Assembly: GCF_905147045.1 (NCBI RefSeq)
Contig: NC_065896.1
Span: 5,233,001-5,297,000 of the forward strand
Direction of reading: 5' to 3'
DNA length: 64,000 nucleotides
Source: Nymphalis io
Taxonomy: Eukaryota; Arthropoda; Insecta; Lepidoptera; Nymphalidae
Made by a program: the position numbers and the translations under genes. The notes under the pieces are model-generated. The model was not told the DNA's origin. It searched no databases and was given only the letters and a program-made list of their open reading frames with translations. This document shows positions 1 through 11,240 of this stretch, piece by piece (within the stretch, counting starts at the first letter, position 1; each line of letters opens with the position of its first letter).

Positions 1-1376
1 AGATAAGGACGTGAATATGTAAATTATGGGTTAATAGATTGAAAATAAATTTGATGTTAGACAATATATGACCCATTGTTCAATCTGTAAGTATTAGAAT
101 GTCAGACTATCGTAATCCACTCCTGAAGAAAGAAATATCAAGGCGTCAAAACTCCTTTATCCAGTCGGGTCCTAGAACTTTCTCCACGTCGATTCACCTG
201 ACTGGAAGATTTGTATTTGCAATACAACGCGGCGTTTGCTGATCCGCAGGCTCTACTCTAGAAGTCGTCTGCTCCAAAGTCCATAGATCCTTCGACATAC
301 TTGACCAGCCCATATTAATAAAGTAATTTTATAGTTTTAATATAAATACAGATGTGCGTAAAAAATGATATAAGTAATTACAAATATATTTTTTAATTAA
401 ATAATTAAGTACCATAGTATATTTTTCCATAATTTACACCAAAGGCAAAATTTCATTAAAACCCGATGATGATCTTTCAATCTGACAAAGAATAAACACC
501 ATAACTTTCGCATCAACCACATTTCGGTACCACTCTCATATACGATAAGACTTAAGAGTATAGTTATTGCTACTAATAGAAACGATTAAAAAAATATATT
601 GAATAATAAAAAGTCCAAAGAATCCATATGTAATGCTAGAAGAATGATTGGAGTTTGTGCCATCAATTCTACTCCACATTTAATATCGATTTTTAATATA
701 CGCTTAAAACATTTATTTCTTTCGCAACGTTGTAGTGCTCAAATAAAACTTTAACAGCTAGACATATACGACTATAAATGTTTAACGTTAAAATGTACTT
801 TAAACAAACAAATTGAATATTGTATATAGTCCTTAAAGTGTTGGATCTAAGTGTATGATTGTCTGAAAAATAAAGACGTCCAGCATCCCTTGTTAATATT
901 CCAACTGACGCATCGTAAGCTCACACCGTCCTAGAATCATGAATAGAAAAGGCAACGACAAAGGAAATCCTGAATTATGAGTGAATAGCTAGTGTAGTCA
1001 ACGAATAAAATGTAGATTCAAGCTTGAGAACGTCGTAACAAGTTCAATATTTATTCAGACATCATTTTATGTTTTTATCTTCAAGAAATTAAAATAGACG
1101 ACTTGGTGCTCATATTTGTAGTTACTTTACAAAATTAAGAGATAATTGACAAGCTTCAAATTACTAATGTGATACAGATGTAAATGTTTCAATGTCAATT
1201 CTTGTATTTATCGTATATCGTGTAATGTAGTTGAATCCTGTTCGACATGATTCAACTACAGCTGTCTCTTCCGGACTATTATTGATGTGATTATGACGCA
1301 TCTTCTACATAATGATTGGATCTGTAACCTTCCCTGATGTCTTCTTGAAAGATTTCGATTGAAAAGATATTAGTAG
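1..1376. other. Left-edge non-coding stretch
   Basis: No exon, RNA gene or mobile element is recognised. Positions about 100-310 are richer in GC than the surroundings, but every frame is broken by stops. A 12-bp inverted repeat (1226-1237 against 1249-1260, 11-nt loop) could form a small hairpin. Confidence 0.5.
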
Positions 1377-1465
1377 TAATAGCCTGTAAATGTCCCACTG
1401 ATGGGCTAAGACTTCCTCTCTTCTTTCTCTCTCTTTAGAAGCTTATTTAGAAGGTTTAAGGATAT
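1377..1465 (-). repeat. tRNA-derived SINE (family A), 3' fragment
   Basis: The top strand reads 'agcctgtaaatgtcccactg' followed by a degraded 'gggctaaggcctcctctc' block. This is the reverse complement of the 3' end of the family A SINE seen complete at 48441-48748 and 61827-62136. The tRNA-like head is missing and a CT-rich stretch has grown in the middle. Confidence 0.65.
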
Positions 1466-1701
1466 TAAGGATGCAAAAGAGGAAATGAACCTTTTGATAC
1501 GATCAGCGCTAGCCAGACAAATAGGCCATGTGATCCAATCGAAACTTTTTATCACATCCTTTGACTGCCTTACATACCCCGTTTACACTTCCCTAGACTT
1601 GAAAGGAAAACGAAATATTATTATTTGAGAGTAGAATAACCGGCGGTATTTTTAAGGTCGGTAAGGTAGGTAAGGTTTAAATATTTATTCTAAATTATAT
1701 G

Positions 1702-2035
1702 CGATATTTAACGAACGGCAATCCGACACGACCGGAAAAAGTTCAGGCGCAGCACCAACGGCTTTACGTGCTTTCCGAGGCATGGGATTATACACACTTC
1801 CAACTTTCAGACTCAAGGCTGTTACTGAGAATTTTCTGACAAAAAAAATAATAAATTTTTATGGACCCGACCTGGGATTTGAACCCAAAGCCCACAAAAA
1901 GTTTTTTTTATGTATTTTCTAATAATAGATCATTAATTTCAATAATAGATTCCCATGTGTGTGTCGCGAACAATTAGTGCCGCTAAAAGAAATGGTCTGC
2001 GGACTTTCATCAAGCCACTAGATCAATGAAGCAAT
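1702..2035 (-). repeat. tRNA-derived SINE (family B), interrupted
   Basis: The body (1702-1890, 'ggcaatccgacacgaccgg', 'acgtgctttccgaggca') and the B-box region ('gggatttgaaccca' on the top strand) match the better-preserved copy at 14525-14890. The A-box end ('aagccactagatcaatgaag', 1989-2035) is separated from the B box by about 95 bp of unrelated AT-rich DNA. This is an old family B SINE, probably with a later insertion in its tRNA-like head. Confidence 0.65.
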
Positions 2036-2764
2036 AACTTAAAAGAATATTTAACAAGACATAAGATATCCATTAATAAAACAAATAATAATATTCAAAG
2101 TAACAAGGTACCTTAACGTTTCCATTTATGGAAACAAATGGGAATAAGAAATGGAAACGAATTGATAAAATTATATTGGCTTATTTTTCTCGATAAAATA
2201 TAAAAGAATAACAATAGTCTAATATAATATTATTTACTCTTGAAAGGCATGTAAGAGAAAACATAGAAACACATAGAATGTGAAGATCCCTCATATCAAC
2301 TAGCAATTTATAAAAAGAACAATTTATAAAAGAAAGACGATACGAGTCGTCCCAAGTGAGGCCGTTATAACAAATTTTATTATTACATTTGTTGTACAAA
2401 GATATCCTCTTACACGATAATCCTTTTAAGTACTGATTCAAAATGTCTGAGTAGTAAATCTATTTCATATAAATACTTAACGATAAATGAAAGTTTATAC
2501 AAGGATATAAATGTTCATGAGTGCTACGATCACTTAATTTCTGACGCAAAAATGATACACTGTTGACATGCAAGTGATTAAGTTATTTATAAATAAAATT
2601 CGATAAATGTCGTCGCTTTTAAAGGGATAGCAACAGCCCATAGAGGACCTTAAAGTTCTTGTCCGGATTTGAACCGGCAATCTACTAGGCTGACTAATGA
2701 CCAATATTATTATTTATTATTATTATTAAATTTACATTATTAATTTTTATTATTTTAGTCAAAT
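2036..2764. other. AT-rich non-coding DNA
   Basis: I see no gene here. There is an (att)-rich low-complexity run around 2704-2760. A short piece at about 2650-2695 ('ccggatttgaaccggcaatc') resembles a decayed tRNA-like SINE head. Confidence 0.5.
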
Positions 2765-2885
2765 TTAAAATAGTCCCTCCCGATTCCCAACCGACACAAA
2801 GCTGCTCATAATGCAGGCCGCATTTCCGCGCTGTATGGCAATGGACAACCTTTGTGCCAAGTGGGACCCGGAGCGAATTTTATTA
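2765..2885. repeat. GC-rich fragment of an interspersed repeat
   Basis: About 120 bp with much higher GC than its flanks and no continuous reading frame. Its compact, sharply bounded GC-rich block suggests a transposable-element fragment. The family is not identified. Confidence 0.3.
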
Positions 2886-3116
2886 AATTACTTTTATAAT
2901 TTTATTTAATTACATTATTTTATTAAATTGGAAGCCAACGTTATATATTAAGAAAAAGATTGTCTTATTGCATGTATAATACTTAACATTCAAAAAATAA
3001 AAAAATCTCTAATTGACAAAAAACAAAAAAAAAACATCTTAAACGTAAATAACAATATAAATAACATACTTTCATTGTTCAAAATCAAACGCTTCCAGTT
3101 TCTAAAGCTACACTTT

Positions 3117-3346
3117 TTTTTCGCTGGAAAAACGCATTATCCGTTTCCGCGACATGAGGTATGTGGGACTCGCCGGCGCTGAAGTCGCCGGAGTACAGAC
3201 TGAAAAACCAACGGTACCCACTCCGACTTTCCGAGGGATGTCACGGGATCACTTGCGCACACTACCGTGAGGTCCGGACGGTAGACTCTGCAGGCCTCCA
3301 AATCCGAGAGGGTTCTCAGGGTACAAAGACTCTCTAGCCCCGGCAA
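3117..3346 (-). mobile_element. Short non-LTR retrotransposon insertion with 17-bp target-site duplication
   Basis: A GC-rich insert of about 230 bp is bounded by perfect 17-bp direct repeats 'ttctaaagctacacttt' at 3100-3116 and 3347-3363. It begins on the top strand with a T-run, which is a poly(A) tail on the minus strand, so sense is minus. A 69-codon minus frame (3137-3346) is open across most of the insert and starts at its edge. That fits the 3' end of a 5'-truncated LINE or a LINE-derived SINE. The TSD and tail show target-primed insertion; the exact family is not assigned. Confidence 0.75.
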
Positions 3347-3363
3347 TTCTAAAGCTACACTTT

Positions 3364-3869
3364 GACCAACCTGTCAAGCTAAAATAATAATTTGGATTTT
3401 ATCTTAATACGAACAATGACCATTCGAAATGAAGCAGAAATTATTAATTTCAATTTTGACCAGCGTTTCAAAAACAGGAGGACATTGTTATAACATAATG
3501 CAACTTTAACAATAACGATAACACCTCTTTATTGATGTCATAGGTGACACGGAGTTCCTTTTTCGTCCAGAGAATTGGAATTTAACGCTGAAATTAAATT
3601 TTGTTCTATATATACTTAGTTAAGTCTACTAGGTAAATTATTCTTATAAAAATAAATATCTTTACAAAAATAATAAACGAAAAAGCCAATTATATTTTAA
3701 CGAAAATAAATTTCATTTTCATGCCCGGCGATAATTTATTTTATTAATCGTCAATTGTTCTAATAGTAATCTGTGATATCAATACTTTTTATTGCAATGT
3801 TCCAGTTTGAAGAGTGCGTGAGCCAGTTTTGTTGGAGATACGGATATCACCATATTCCATGGGTTCAGA
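3364..3869. other. AT-rich non-coding DNA
   Basis: No exon or named repeat is recognised. A weak family C SINE remnant ('agtgcgtgagccagt') may lie around 3790-3840. Confidence 0.4.
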
Positions 3870-4165
3870 ATGCATTGACGACATAAGGTTTATTAACTGA
3901 AGACATAAGTGGACGAAGGTGTCGTCGGATTTTTAAACATTTCGAATTTATTACATCAATGAACATTTCAAGTCACTATACACATGATGGTACCTTCAGC
4001 TCTCACTTTTTAAAACCTCAAGACCTAGAAACGTAATAAGTGAATGGTATATACATGAATAAGTAATTAACTAAAAAATCTAAAATGGACAATATAAAAT
4101 CATCTTTTTCTTTCATGACATCTTCTCCCTCTTATCTTCACTTATTACCCAGAGTCACTGGTTTT
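3870..4165. repeat. Unclassified interspersed repeat X, copy 1
   Basis: This shares long stretches with 43389-43620, including an identical block within 'acatttcaagtcactatac' and following bases, a common 'ttcagctctca' block and a common 'gacgacataag' start. It has no open frame, tRNA boxes or terminal inverted repeats that I can see. The shared ordered blocks show it is a dispersed repeat. Confidence 0.6.
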
Positions 4166-5104
4166 GCTTTACTTGCAATTCTATCTAAAAAAAACTATTA
4201 TAAGCATTCATGCTTTTGTTTCAGTAAAACAACATTTTAAATATATTAGGTCAAAGGAAAATAATTTGCTTATACTATTTTCTGTCTAAAAACTTAATGC
4301 TCTTCTTCGACTTCAGAGTCATAAATAGCCTAAGGAAAAGTACCTGTCTTGAAAATATATGGAACAAGTACGCGTCCTCATACATTATCTACGTCAAATC
4401 TTTAATTAAAAAAAACTTCATTTTTATTTAATTCACAGATTTTTAACCGGTTAGAAACCACTCACTCATCGATTATGCCTCCGCCAAATACGTTGGTCAG
4501 TCGTCATAAGGTCGTTGATCTTTTAATGGCATGAATTATGCATATATTTATTATTTTTCCCTTTTTTCATGTGCAACCTATGCAAAATGAACGGAAAGAT
4601 TAGCAATTTGCTAAACTATTATATTCCCTATTAATCAAATAACTAAAAAAACAATATTTTTCAAGTGACTTTCAAATTCACCGTATTGATTTTAAATACC
4701 AACATAAATATTCTACTGAAAAGCTGAACTAAATTACTGTTTAGAAATTCAAATTACAAAAATATAGCTTACTAAAAATGATTAAATCCTCATAATATAT
4801 ATATTTTATTTTATTGTTTACAATTCAATTTATAGATAATTATAACATAATTTAATAATTCCTAATAATATCTTGCTACAATATAATATAAATTCCACCT
4901 TATTCCTTACCTACAGCTTCAGGCTTAGTTTATATAACACGTCTGAGAAAATTAACAAAGCTCGTTGAAAGTAATTAGATCATCTGTGGGCTTCTGAAAC
5001 TGATATAAAAGCGGTATTTCTAAATAGTTGCGGTTAAAACATTTCACTCGTACACTAAGAACTTTAACAAGGCTACACGATACTCATAAGATCCTCGCAG
5101 TGTA
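4166..5104. other. AT-rich non-coding DNA
   Basis: No gene, RNA or clear element is visible. Open frames are short and AT-biased. Confidence 0.45.
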
Positions 5105-5350
5105 AGATTTTACTAGGTGCTAGAGGCTTGTGCCAGCCCGTTTGAGTAGGTGCTATTACTTACTCATCAGATACTGTACCGTTAAACAGCAATACTTCGT
5201 ATTGTTGTAGTAACCAGTAACTACAGGCACAAGGGACATACTGTTTACGTTCTCAATGTTGGTGGTGCAAGTGTATGGACGGTGACCACTTAACATATGG
5301 TGGCCCATTTGCCAGTCTTACCATACAAAAAAAGATATAAAAAAAAATAA
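5105..5350 (+). repeat. Poly(A)-tailed SINE (family C)
   Basis: The order of blocks is that of family C: a 'gcttgtgccagcccgtttga' head, 'ctcatcagata', 'aacagcaata', 'ggcacaagggacata', 'gtgaccacttaacat', 'ggtggcccatttgcc'. It ends in an A-rich tail at about 5326-5350, so it reads on the plus strand. It lies 3' of the aldo-keto reductase gene. Confidence 0.75.
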
Positions 5351-5681
5351 TCATCAAAATTCCTGCAATTAATATGTTACAAGACGTCCATTTCAGGAAA
5401 GAAAACGAAATTTCTATCAACTTAACGTAATTTAATGTAGGTATCTATTTACGCCCGAAGTATTATCGGTGGATCAAATGCGGAATGAAATAAAGGAAGT
5501 TCTCTCCATTGTTTATATAACTTTAATAAATTGATCAATACATATGATGTTTTTGATTATATTATATGTATTCAGTAACAAATATTTTACTTGAGCGGTT
5601 CATGAACGTGAAATATTTATTTAATACCATCTATCGGTACCCGCTTGTAATATACACTATTAAACAATATTTTTCTATATA

Positions 5682-5687
5682 TTTATT
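5682..5687 (-). promoter_or_regulatory. Candidate polyadenylation signal for the aldo-keto reductase gene
   Basis: The minus strand reads AATAAA about 235 nt downstream of the stop codon at 5920. A second one lies near 5617-5622. The surrounding DNA is AT-rich, so chance occurrence is likely; the assignment rests only on position and motif. Confidence 0.3.
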
Positions 5688-5919
5688 GATAAATAATCAA
5701 TATTTTGTTCTTATTAAATATAAACAAATGTAAGGATTTTTTGAAAAATATTTCCAAAAAGTACATACATTTGTTTTCTCTTTCGAAAATGAGATTTGCG
5801 ACTTTAAATAACAAACAATTCTTAATGGATCTTTTCAGTTAATCCATCAGCCGAAAAATCTTTTTATCCATTAAATTCTTACAAATTTAAAAGAAGGCTT
5901 CGAAGCGTTTTACCGTATT

Positions 5920-6159
5920 TTAATCATCCTTACTGTGGGCTATTATGTACTCTATTTCTTCCGCAGTAAGGTTTTTTTTCTCGAACGGGAAATGGGGATG
6001 AGTATACCACTTAGCGGGTGTTCTTAGACGGTAATTATTGTTAAAACTCGATAACTCCTCAACTTCCTCGGATGTAAGTGAAAAGTCTAAAATGTCGATG
6101 TTTTCTTTGATACGTTCCTTGTTCGTAGACCTTGGGATTGCGACCAATTTACGCTCCAA
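5920..6159 (-). CDS. Aldo-keto reductase exon 7 and stop
   Basis: Residues 272-350, starting 'LERKLVAIPRSTNKERI', then 'DFSLTSEEVEEL' and a C-terminal tail, with TAA at 5922-5920. The first codon is TTG, an internal leucine and not a start. The acceptor is 'gattacag'. Confidence 0.94.
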   Translation of the reverse strand: MERKLVAIPRSTNKERIKENIDILDFSLTSEEVEELSSFNNNYRLRTPAKWYTHPHFPFEKKNLTAEEIEYIIAHSKDD

Positions 6160-9100
6160 CTGTAATCATATTAAAGCAATTGTTCACCACTTTATAACAT
6201 TAAGGGCACTTATATATTTATTTACCTAATTTAAATATTTATTTATTATTTTACTGGTGGTAGAGCTTTGTGCAAGCTCGTCTGGGTAGGTTACTTACTA
6301 CTACTAACTTATGGTGATATTCTATTTTGATGCGTGTATTCTTGAAATGTTATAATTATTACGGTCAATGTCACATATCACTTCCTAACATTTCACGACC
6401 GATTTCTGTGGTGAATTTCAAGTTTACTCTTACAGAATAACCCAACTGATTCCCTTTTAACTATTTTCCCATTTATTACTTTGTTAATTCTTTAATAATT
6501 TTTATTGTAATCCCGGTTAATTAACTCCTTATAAATTACCCCTATGATTAAAATACAAATATCGAGGAACTTACTAAATATCTTAGCAATATTTGCGGCA
6601 CAGTTTTCTTGTACTTGGCAGCCAGGTTCACAAGCACCGGGTGGTCAGCTCGTGGTGGTGGGGCGACACTTTTGCGGCCAAGTATAGCACCAAATGGTGT
6701 ATATGCCATTACAACTACTCCATGCTCCTGGCACCAAATTATTAGCTCATCATTTGTAATTGTGGGATTTACCTGCGGGTATAATATTAACTAATTTTTT
6801 TATAAATATTAAGCTCATTGATCATAGCTAATTATATAGATTATTTTTCATGGAAAATAATTATTATAAGCATTACGACTTCGACTTAGAAGGGCGATTC
6901 CTGTCTCAAAGAAAACTAATCAATTAAGCACGTCCTTTATACTTTTTAATTAAATGTAACCTTATCTTTTTATTTTCAACACGAGATGATCTATTGGACT
7001 TAATCTGAACGAGCAGCTACTATTAAGTATATTAAGTGCCATAACCTACGTATAAAATGTATTATATATTGGATGATCAAAAAAACATCTCAAGGTAAAA
7101 GGGATTTGCCAACACAGTGGAGCAAAGTACACAAAGGAAAACTTTTATCCTGACCAAAAAATATCTATTGTTAGGAACAAACACGTGAAAAACAGATGTA
7201 ATATATGTCATCATCAAATGTCGTTATGTTGAATAAAATTTCTAATATGTAGATAATTTTATCAATTAATGCATTAAACGATAATTCCGTAACAGTTACC
7301 AATTTCAATGAAACAATTTTCAGTCTACAAAAATTGCTGAATAATTTTTAAATGACCTCAATTTGTAAAACAGCTGGCTTTATTCTTGAATTCTCCCACA
7401 ATCTCGTCATTTGGGTGATGTTGAAATTCGAAACGCCTATAGAGTCTGTAAGACCCTGATCTTTAGCGTCCTCCAAGCCTTTCCAAGTCTCCAAGTAGTC
7501 AGTATCACTGATCTCACCGTTTTTCTAAAAAAATAGATATTTTAAATGACATTGATAATAACAAAACCCACAGCTTTCATTCAATGCAATATATAAAAGT
7601 ATTTTTAAGGAAATAAAAGACAAATTCATTGGCTGATTCCTAAGGAAATGAATAAATCATTTATCGGATTTTCAGCGGTCATATACACATACATACCTAA
7701 ATGTATATTGTTACGATATCTTATGCAATCGATTATAATCAATTCAATATATTGAAGCCGATTATAATGCTTACTACTTAAATTGAACTAGTTTGACAGA
7801 TCTAAATGTATTTTTGGACAGGAGTGAGATACGAAGTTAGTTCTAAGAGAATAGCATTTTGTAATTAAAATTAGTACATAAAAAAGTGTTTTACTTACTA
7901 ATCCTAAAGCTAAGAAAAAGATAGCAATATGTAAGGTTTTAAAAACGGAACTGACACAACCTACAAAATGGTATATACTTATATACCTTTTAATATTTAA
8001 ATCGCTTCCATTCTGAGTACAATGATTATGATGTTTAATATTTGTACTCGACCTACCTATAAACTTATTCTCAAAGATTATAAGATGAGGGGACAAAATA
8101 AAACAGGAAACTCTCAAGTGAAGACAAACAACACGTTTCTCTCGAAACAAGTTACATTTGATTGACACAAAGTAATTGTAATCAAAAGCTATATTACGAA
8201 GTTTAATACCCTCGCGCACTGTTGTTTATCTTTGATGTTGTTCGAACTCAAACGAGATTACTTTACCATTTAACCACATAATGGGTGAGGGTAAAATCAA
8301 ATTTAATGATCGAATGAAATCTTTGTAATAATTAATACTCCTCGATTATTAAAAAATAACGTATGCAATAAGACTAATTTAAAATATTTAATTAGAAAAA
8401 TAAGCCTGTTTTTTTTCTATTGTGTGGTAGTCGTGACATAAGTTATAAACTATATAATCACAATTTGATATAAAAAAAAAGTATAACAAAATATGTATAT
8501 GTACCACTCAGCAGATATTTTACCGCAAAACAGTAGTACTTGGTATTATGGTGTTCCGATGAGCCACTGTAATCACAGGCACAAGGGACATAACATCTTA
8601 GTTCCCAAGGTTGGTAGCGCATTGGCGATTTCTTACAATGCCAATGTCTATAAGCGTTGGTGACCACTTACTAACACGTCACACTAATATATATTATATG
8701 TATTTAACAATCTAGCTTACACTACTTAACAATCTAGCCCAGCTTCGTGGCTTTTCTTATATAATTTATGATCATGTCCTTTTCATAAAAAAATATCTTG
8801 TATTGGAACAAGCATAACCATAAATGTTTACTCACCGTGTACGCCATTGGATAATGCATTAGATACAGATCAACCTTATCTAGACGCAATTCTTTTAACG
8901 ACTTCCTCAGAGCTGGTATAACATCGTCGCGTTCATGCGCGTCGTTCCATAACTAAATAAAGATATCCATATAATACAATTCCTTACTCCACAATATAAA
9001 AAGAAACGTGATAACAACAATATTTGATAAACGCCTTACAAAAAATATATAGCGTTACGTCTCCTCGGGATAAGAAAATAAATATTTTATGGATGAAATT

Positions 9101-10602
9101 TTAGCTATCGGGATTATGTTCGTAAACGTTTTATTTAACGTTCCTACTTAAAAACTATATTATTTAACGCGATGTAATAAAAGGTATTTTATATAAAACT
9201 ATGTGCCCGTCTCGACTTCGTACGGGAGAAATGAGATATTTTTTTTCGTTAAAAACATCCTACAACCCCTTACACTACGTTTAAACTAAATCGCCACACA
9301 AACACAAAAAAAATCTTAAAAATCAGTGCAGCCGTTTAGGAGGTCTTCAGTGACACCAACATACGGAATATATAAAAAAATATAAATATATTTTTAGAAT
9401 ACGCTTTCTGTAATAAAGGATTTGTTTATTTAAAGTAGCTAGATTGTAAAATATATGAATAAAGCAGTACCCTTATTCTTACTTTAGTGGTGATATAAAC
9501 ATCGCTTTTGTTGACATTATTGGCTCGAATATAGTCTTGTACGCCAAGACCGACTTCATCCTCGACGCGGTACAACGCAGCGGTGTCGATGTGCTTGTAA
9601 CCGGCCTCTAGCGCCCATTGTACTGCGTGTGCGAGCGAGTGGTTCACTGGCAACACCCTTGTACCCTGGTCATGTACAAACATGTTATACAGTGTCGCAC
9701 ATTGACTGTTAAACCATATTTCAGAATTAACTATAAACATACAATAATTTATTGTTTTTATAACAAAAAATTAACATGATAAAACGATTGTATTTGCATT
9801 ATTCATAAGGGCGACTTTATTTGTATATAAAATTTTATTAAATATTAAATACTCTTGATTTGATTTACGATCATAGCTCGATGGTAGATGTAAGTGAACA
9901 ATGTAAGTTAAATTAGTGATATCGCCAGGACTTTCAACCACGTCTCACTCCCGCTACCGCGGGTAGTTGTGACGAATTATATCATCAGGTAGTCGAGCAT
10001 TATTAGTCGTCCTTAATAAAATAAAATGTATATTATATGTAATAAACTTACTTTGTAGGCTACCGCTAAAGATCACTATTTAGAATTATTGTTTTCCGGT
10101 TCGAAAGGTGGTGGTGGTCGAAGGGTGAGTGTAGTTACACAAGGAACATAATTCTCTTCCCAATACCCTGAACTACTAAGCAGTTCAGAGTATTTTTATT
10201 TCCGAACCGGTTTCTGATTTGATAATGAATAAGCAATGCTTCTATGTTGAATAAATGAATTTGATTGATTTGGTCTGTTCGCCTAGCTTTTTTAAATAAA
10301 TAATACAAAGATATACTTACGTCTGCCAAATGTCCTAAGCTGGTACCTAGTGCCACAGCTGGAATTGTATTTCCGTCATTTAGAGAGTAGTAAAAACTAC
10401 TGACGGCATCCTTAAACAACCGTAATGTAAAAAAAAACTATTTATATTAAATAAATAAACACAACTAAATGTTTACGATCATAAAACAACAAAAACCTGT
10501 GAAAATAATATCAATTTATTATTAAATAACTAAAATAATTCTTACCAAAGAATTAAATAATGTAAATAATACATAACAAGCTGCAATTCGTTCGACGGTC
10601 AT
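5920..10602 (-). CDS. Aldo-keto reductase with N-terminal signal peptide (seven exons)
   Basis: NAD(P)H-dependent aldo-keto reductase, reducing carbonyl substrates in an (alpha/beta)8 barrel. The coding exons join as 10602-10546, 10410-10321, 9665-9483, 8952-8836, 7524-7357, 6772-6575 and 6159-5920. All junctions are GT/AG and phase 0, giving 350 residues. Residues 1-19 (MTVERIAACYVLFTLFNSL) look like a signal peptide, so the product is probably secreted or luminal. The fold starts at 'LNDGNTIPAVALGT'. The tetrad is D76 and Y81 (in 'HIDTAALY'), K110 (in 'TTK') and H143 (in 'LMHYP'), with the family's normal spacing of 5, 29 and 33. 'SIGVSNF' (exon 5), 'QIEVNPT' across the exon 5/6 junction and 'IPRSTNKERI' (exon 7) are the substrate and cofactor signatures. 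Lepidopteran relatives include 3-dehydroecdysone reductases, but the substrate here is not determined. The 5' three exons are duplicated at 19889-21008. Confidence 0.93.
6248..6300 (+). repeat. SINE family C head fragment in intron 6
   Basis: 'gagctttgtgcaagctcgtc' plus 'tgggtaggt' is the 5' end of family C. Only about 50 bp remain. Confidence 0.6.
6575..6772 (-). CDS. Aldo-keto reductase exon 6
   Basis: Residues 206-271, 'VNPTITNDELIIWCQEHG', 'MAYTPFG' and 'VPQILLRYL'. The acceptor is 'cccgcag' and the donor TTA|gtaagt. Confidence 0.93.
7357..7524 (-). CDS. Aldo-keto reductase exon 5
   Basis: Residues 150-205, including 'DTDYLETWKGLEDA' and the signature 'GLTDSIGVSNFN'. The acceptor is 'ttttag' and the donor ATTGAG|gtcatt, a non-optimal but acceptable donor. 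Confidence 0.92.
8495..8672 (+). repeat. SINE family C in intron 4
   Basis: Blocks 'ccactcagcagatattttac', 'ggcacaagggacataacatc', 'cccaaggttggtagcgcatt' and 'ggtgaccacttac' occur in family C order. The 5' head and the poly(A) end are missing. Confidence 0.75.
8836..8952 (-). CDS. Aldo-keto reductase exon 4
   Basis: Residues 111-149, 'LWNDAHERDD...VDLYLMHYP', with catalytic His143. It follows exon 3 in frame to restore the family sequence TTK-LWN. The acceptor is 'atttag' and the donor ACG|gtgag. Confidence 0.93.
9190..9372. repeat. TE tail-like repeat in intron 3
   Basis: Starts 'cccgtctcgacttcgtacgg' and ends 'cagccgtttaggagg' then 'cagtgacaccaac'. This type of tail is widespread in butterfly and moth genomes next to non-LTR elements. 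No coding remnant is visible. It lies just outside the left breakpoint of the tandem duplication. Confidence 0.45.
9483..9665 (-). CDS. Aldo-keto reductase exon 3
   Basis: Residues 50-110, from 'GTRVLPVNHS' to 'SDVYITTK'. It holds the catalytic Asp76, Tyr81 and Lys110. The acceptor is 'tgaccag' and the donor is ACTAAA|gtaag. The left breakpoint of the 10.4-kb duplication (9441) is only 42 bp beyond the donor. Confidence 0.92.
10058..10150 (+). repeat. SINE family C remnant in intron 2
   Basis: 'aggctaccgctaaagatcac' to 'cacaaggaacat' follows the middle part of family C. A small GGT expansion ('aaaggtggtggtggtcgaag') sits inside it. Confidence 0.5.
10321..10410 (-). CDS. Aldo-keto reductase exon 2
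   Basis: Residues 20-49, containing the N-terminal family motif 'LNDGNTIPAVALGT'. The donor is GCAGAC|gtaagt. The acceptor is after 'tttaag' at 10411-10412; its pyrimidine tract is T-rich but the last bases are weak, so the 5' edge could shift by a few codons. Confidence 0.8.
10546..10602 (-). CDS. Aldo-keto reductase exon 1 (signal peptide)
   Basis: It encodes residues 1-19. The start ATG is at 10602-10600. Lysine-poor but charged residues precede a hydrophobic core (I6-F16), typical of a signal peptide. The donor reads CTTTG|gtaag at 10545. This start was chosen because the downstream exon has no ATG before its conserved block and joins in frame. Confidence 0.8.
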
Positions 10603-10807
10603 CTCTGTTGAGTTACAAAAACACACTGCGACAAACTGCTAGCCGATGACAACATTAACAGCCATGGCTATATTGAATTACAAAAATGGTTTGTTTTATA
10701 ATCGTTATTGAATAATTATAATAATTACTGGTATCTTTTATACATTCAATAAAATCTTGTAAAATGACGAATCATAAACACATATATTTGAACAAAGCAT
10801 ATTTTTA

Positions 10808-11240
10808 ACCTCCGACGCGAAACGAGGGATGTTATAAATTTGACGTGTGTGTGTCTGTATTTCTGTTTGTCTGTCTACAAGAGATCGTAGTTTTCGAACG
10901 AATGGTTTTAAACGAATTTAATTGCTTTTGTTTGAAAAATTCTTAATTGAATGTTTTAGGCTATTTTTGAAGAAAATTGATTCAGAAGTTTGATTGTTAT
11001 ACATGGAAGAGGGGATTAATAAACGATAGTAAGCAATATATCCGAGTGGGGTATCAAATGAAAGAATTTGATTTGTGTATTATAAAATTGGCTGTTTATA
11101 GGGGGAGGGGCTAGTTATGGGGAAGAGGGTGAATTTACTGAACTCAGTGAACATTTTACCTATTCAGACTTTTATTTTGTCATTTTTTGAAAAGGGGTTT
11201 TTTTTAAATTTTTAATTTAAGTTTTATTGATTTTGATTTT
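10808..11240. repeat. Interspersed repeat with 'cgacgcgaaacgagggatg' start
   Basis: The start, the 'gacgtgtgtgtgtctgt' run and the G-rich 'aggggctagttatggggaag' block give this region a character unlike its AT-rich flanks. This layout is familiar from widespread non-coding lepidopteran repeats. The class is not identified. The counterpart in copy 2 is at 21214-21646. Confidence 0.45.

Noticed and set aside
7788..8219. 143-codon minus-strand open frame in intron 4 of the aldo-keto reductase
   Set aside because: No recognisable domain, AT-driven residue use, wholly inside an intron between two well-defined exons and with no family similarity. Most likely a chance frame.
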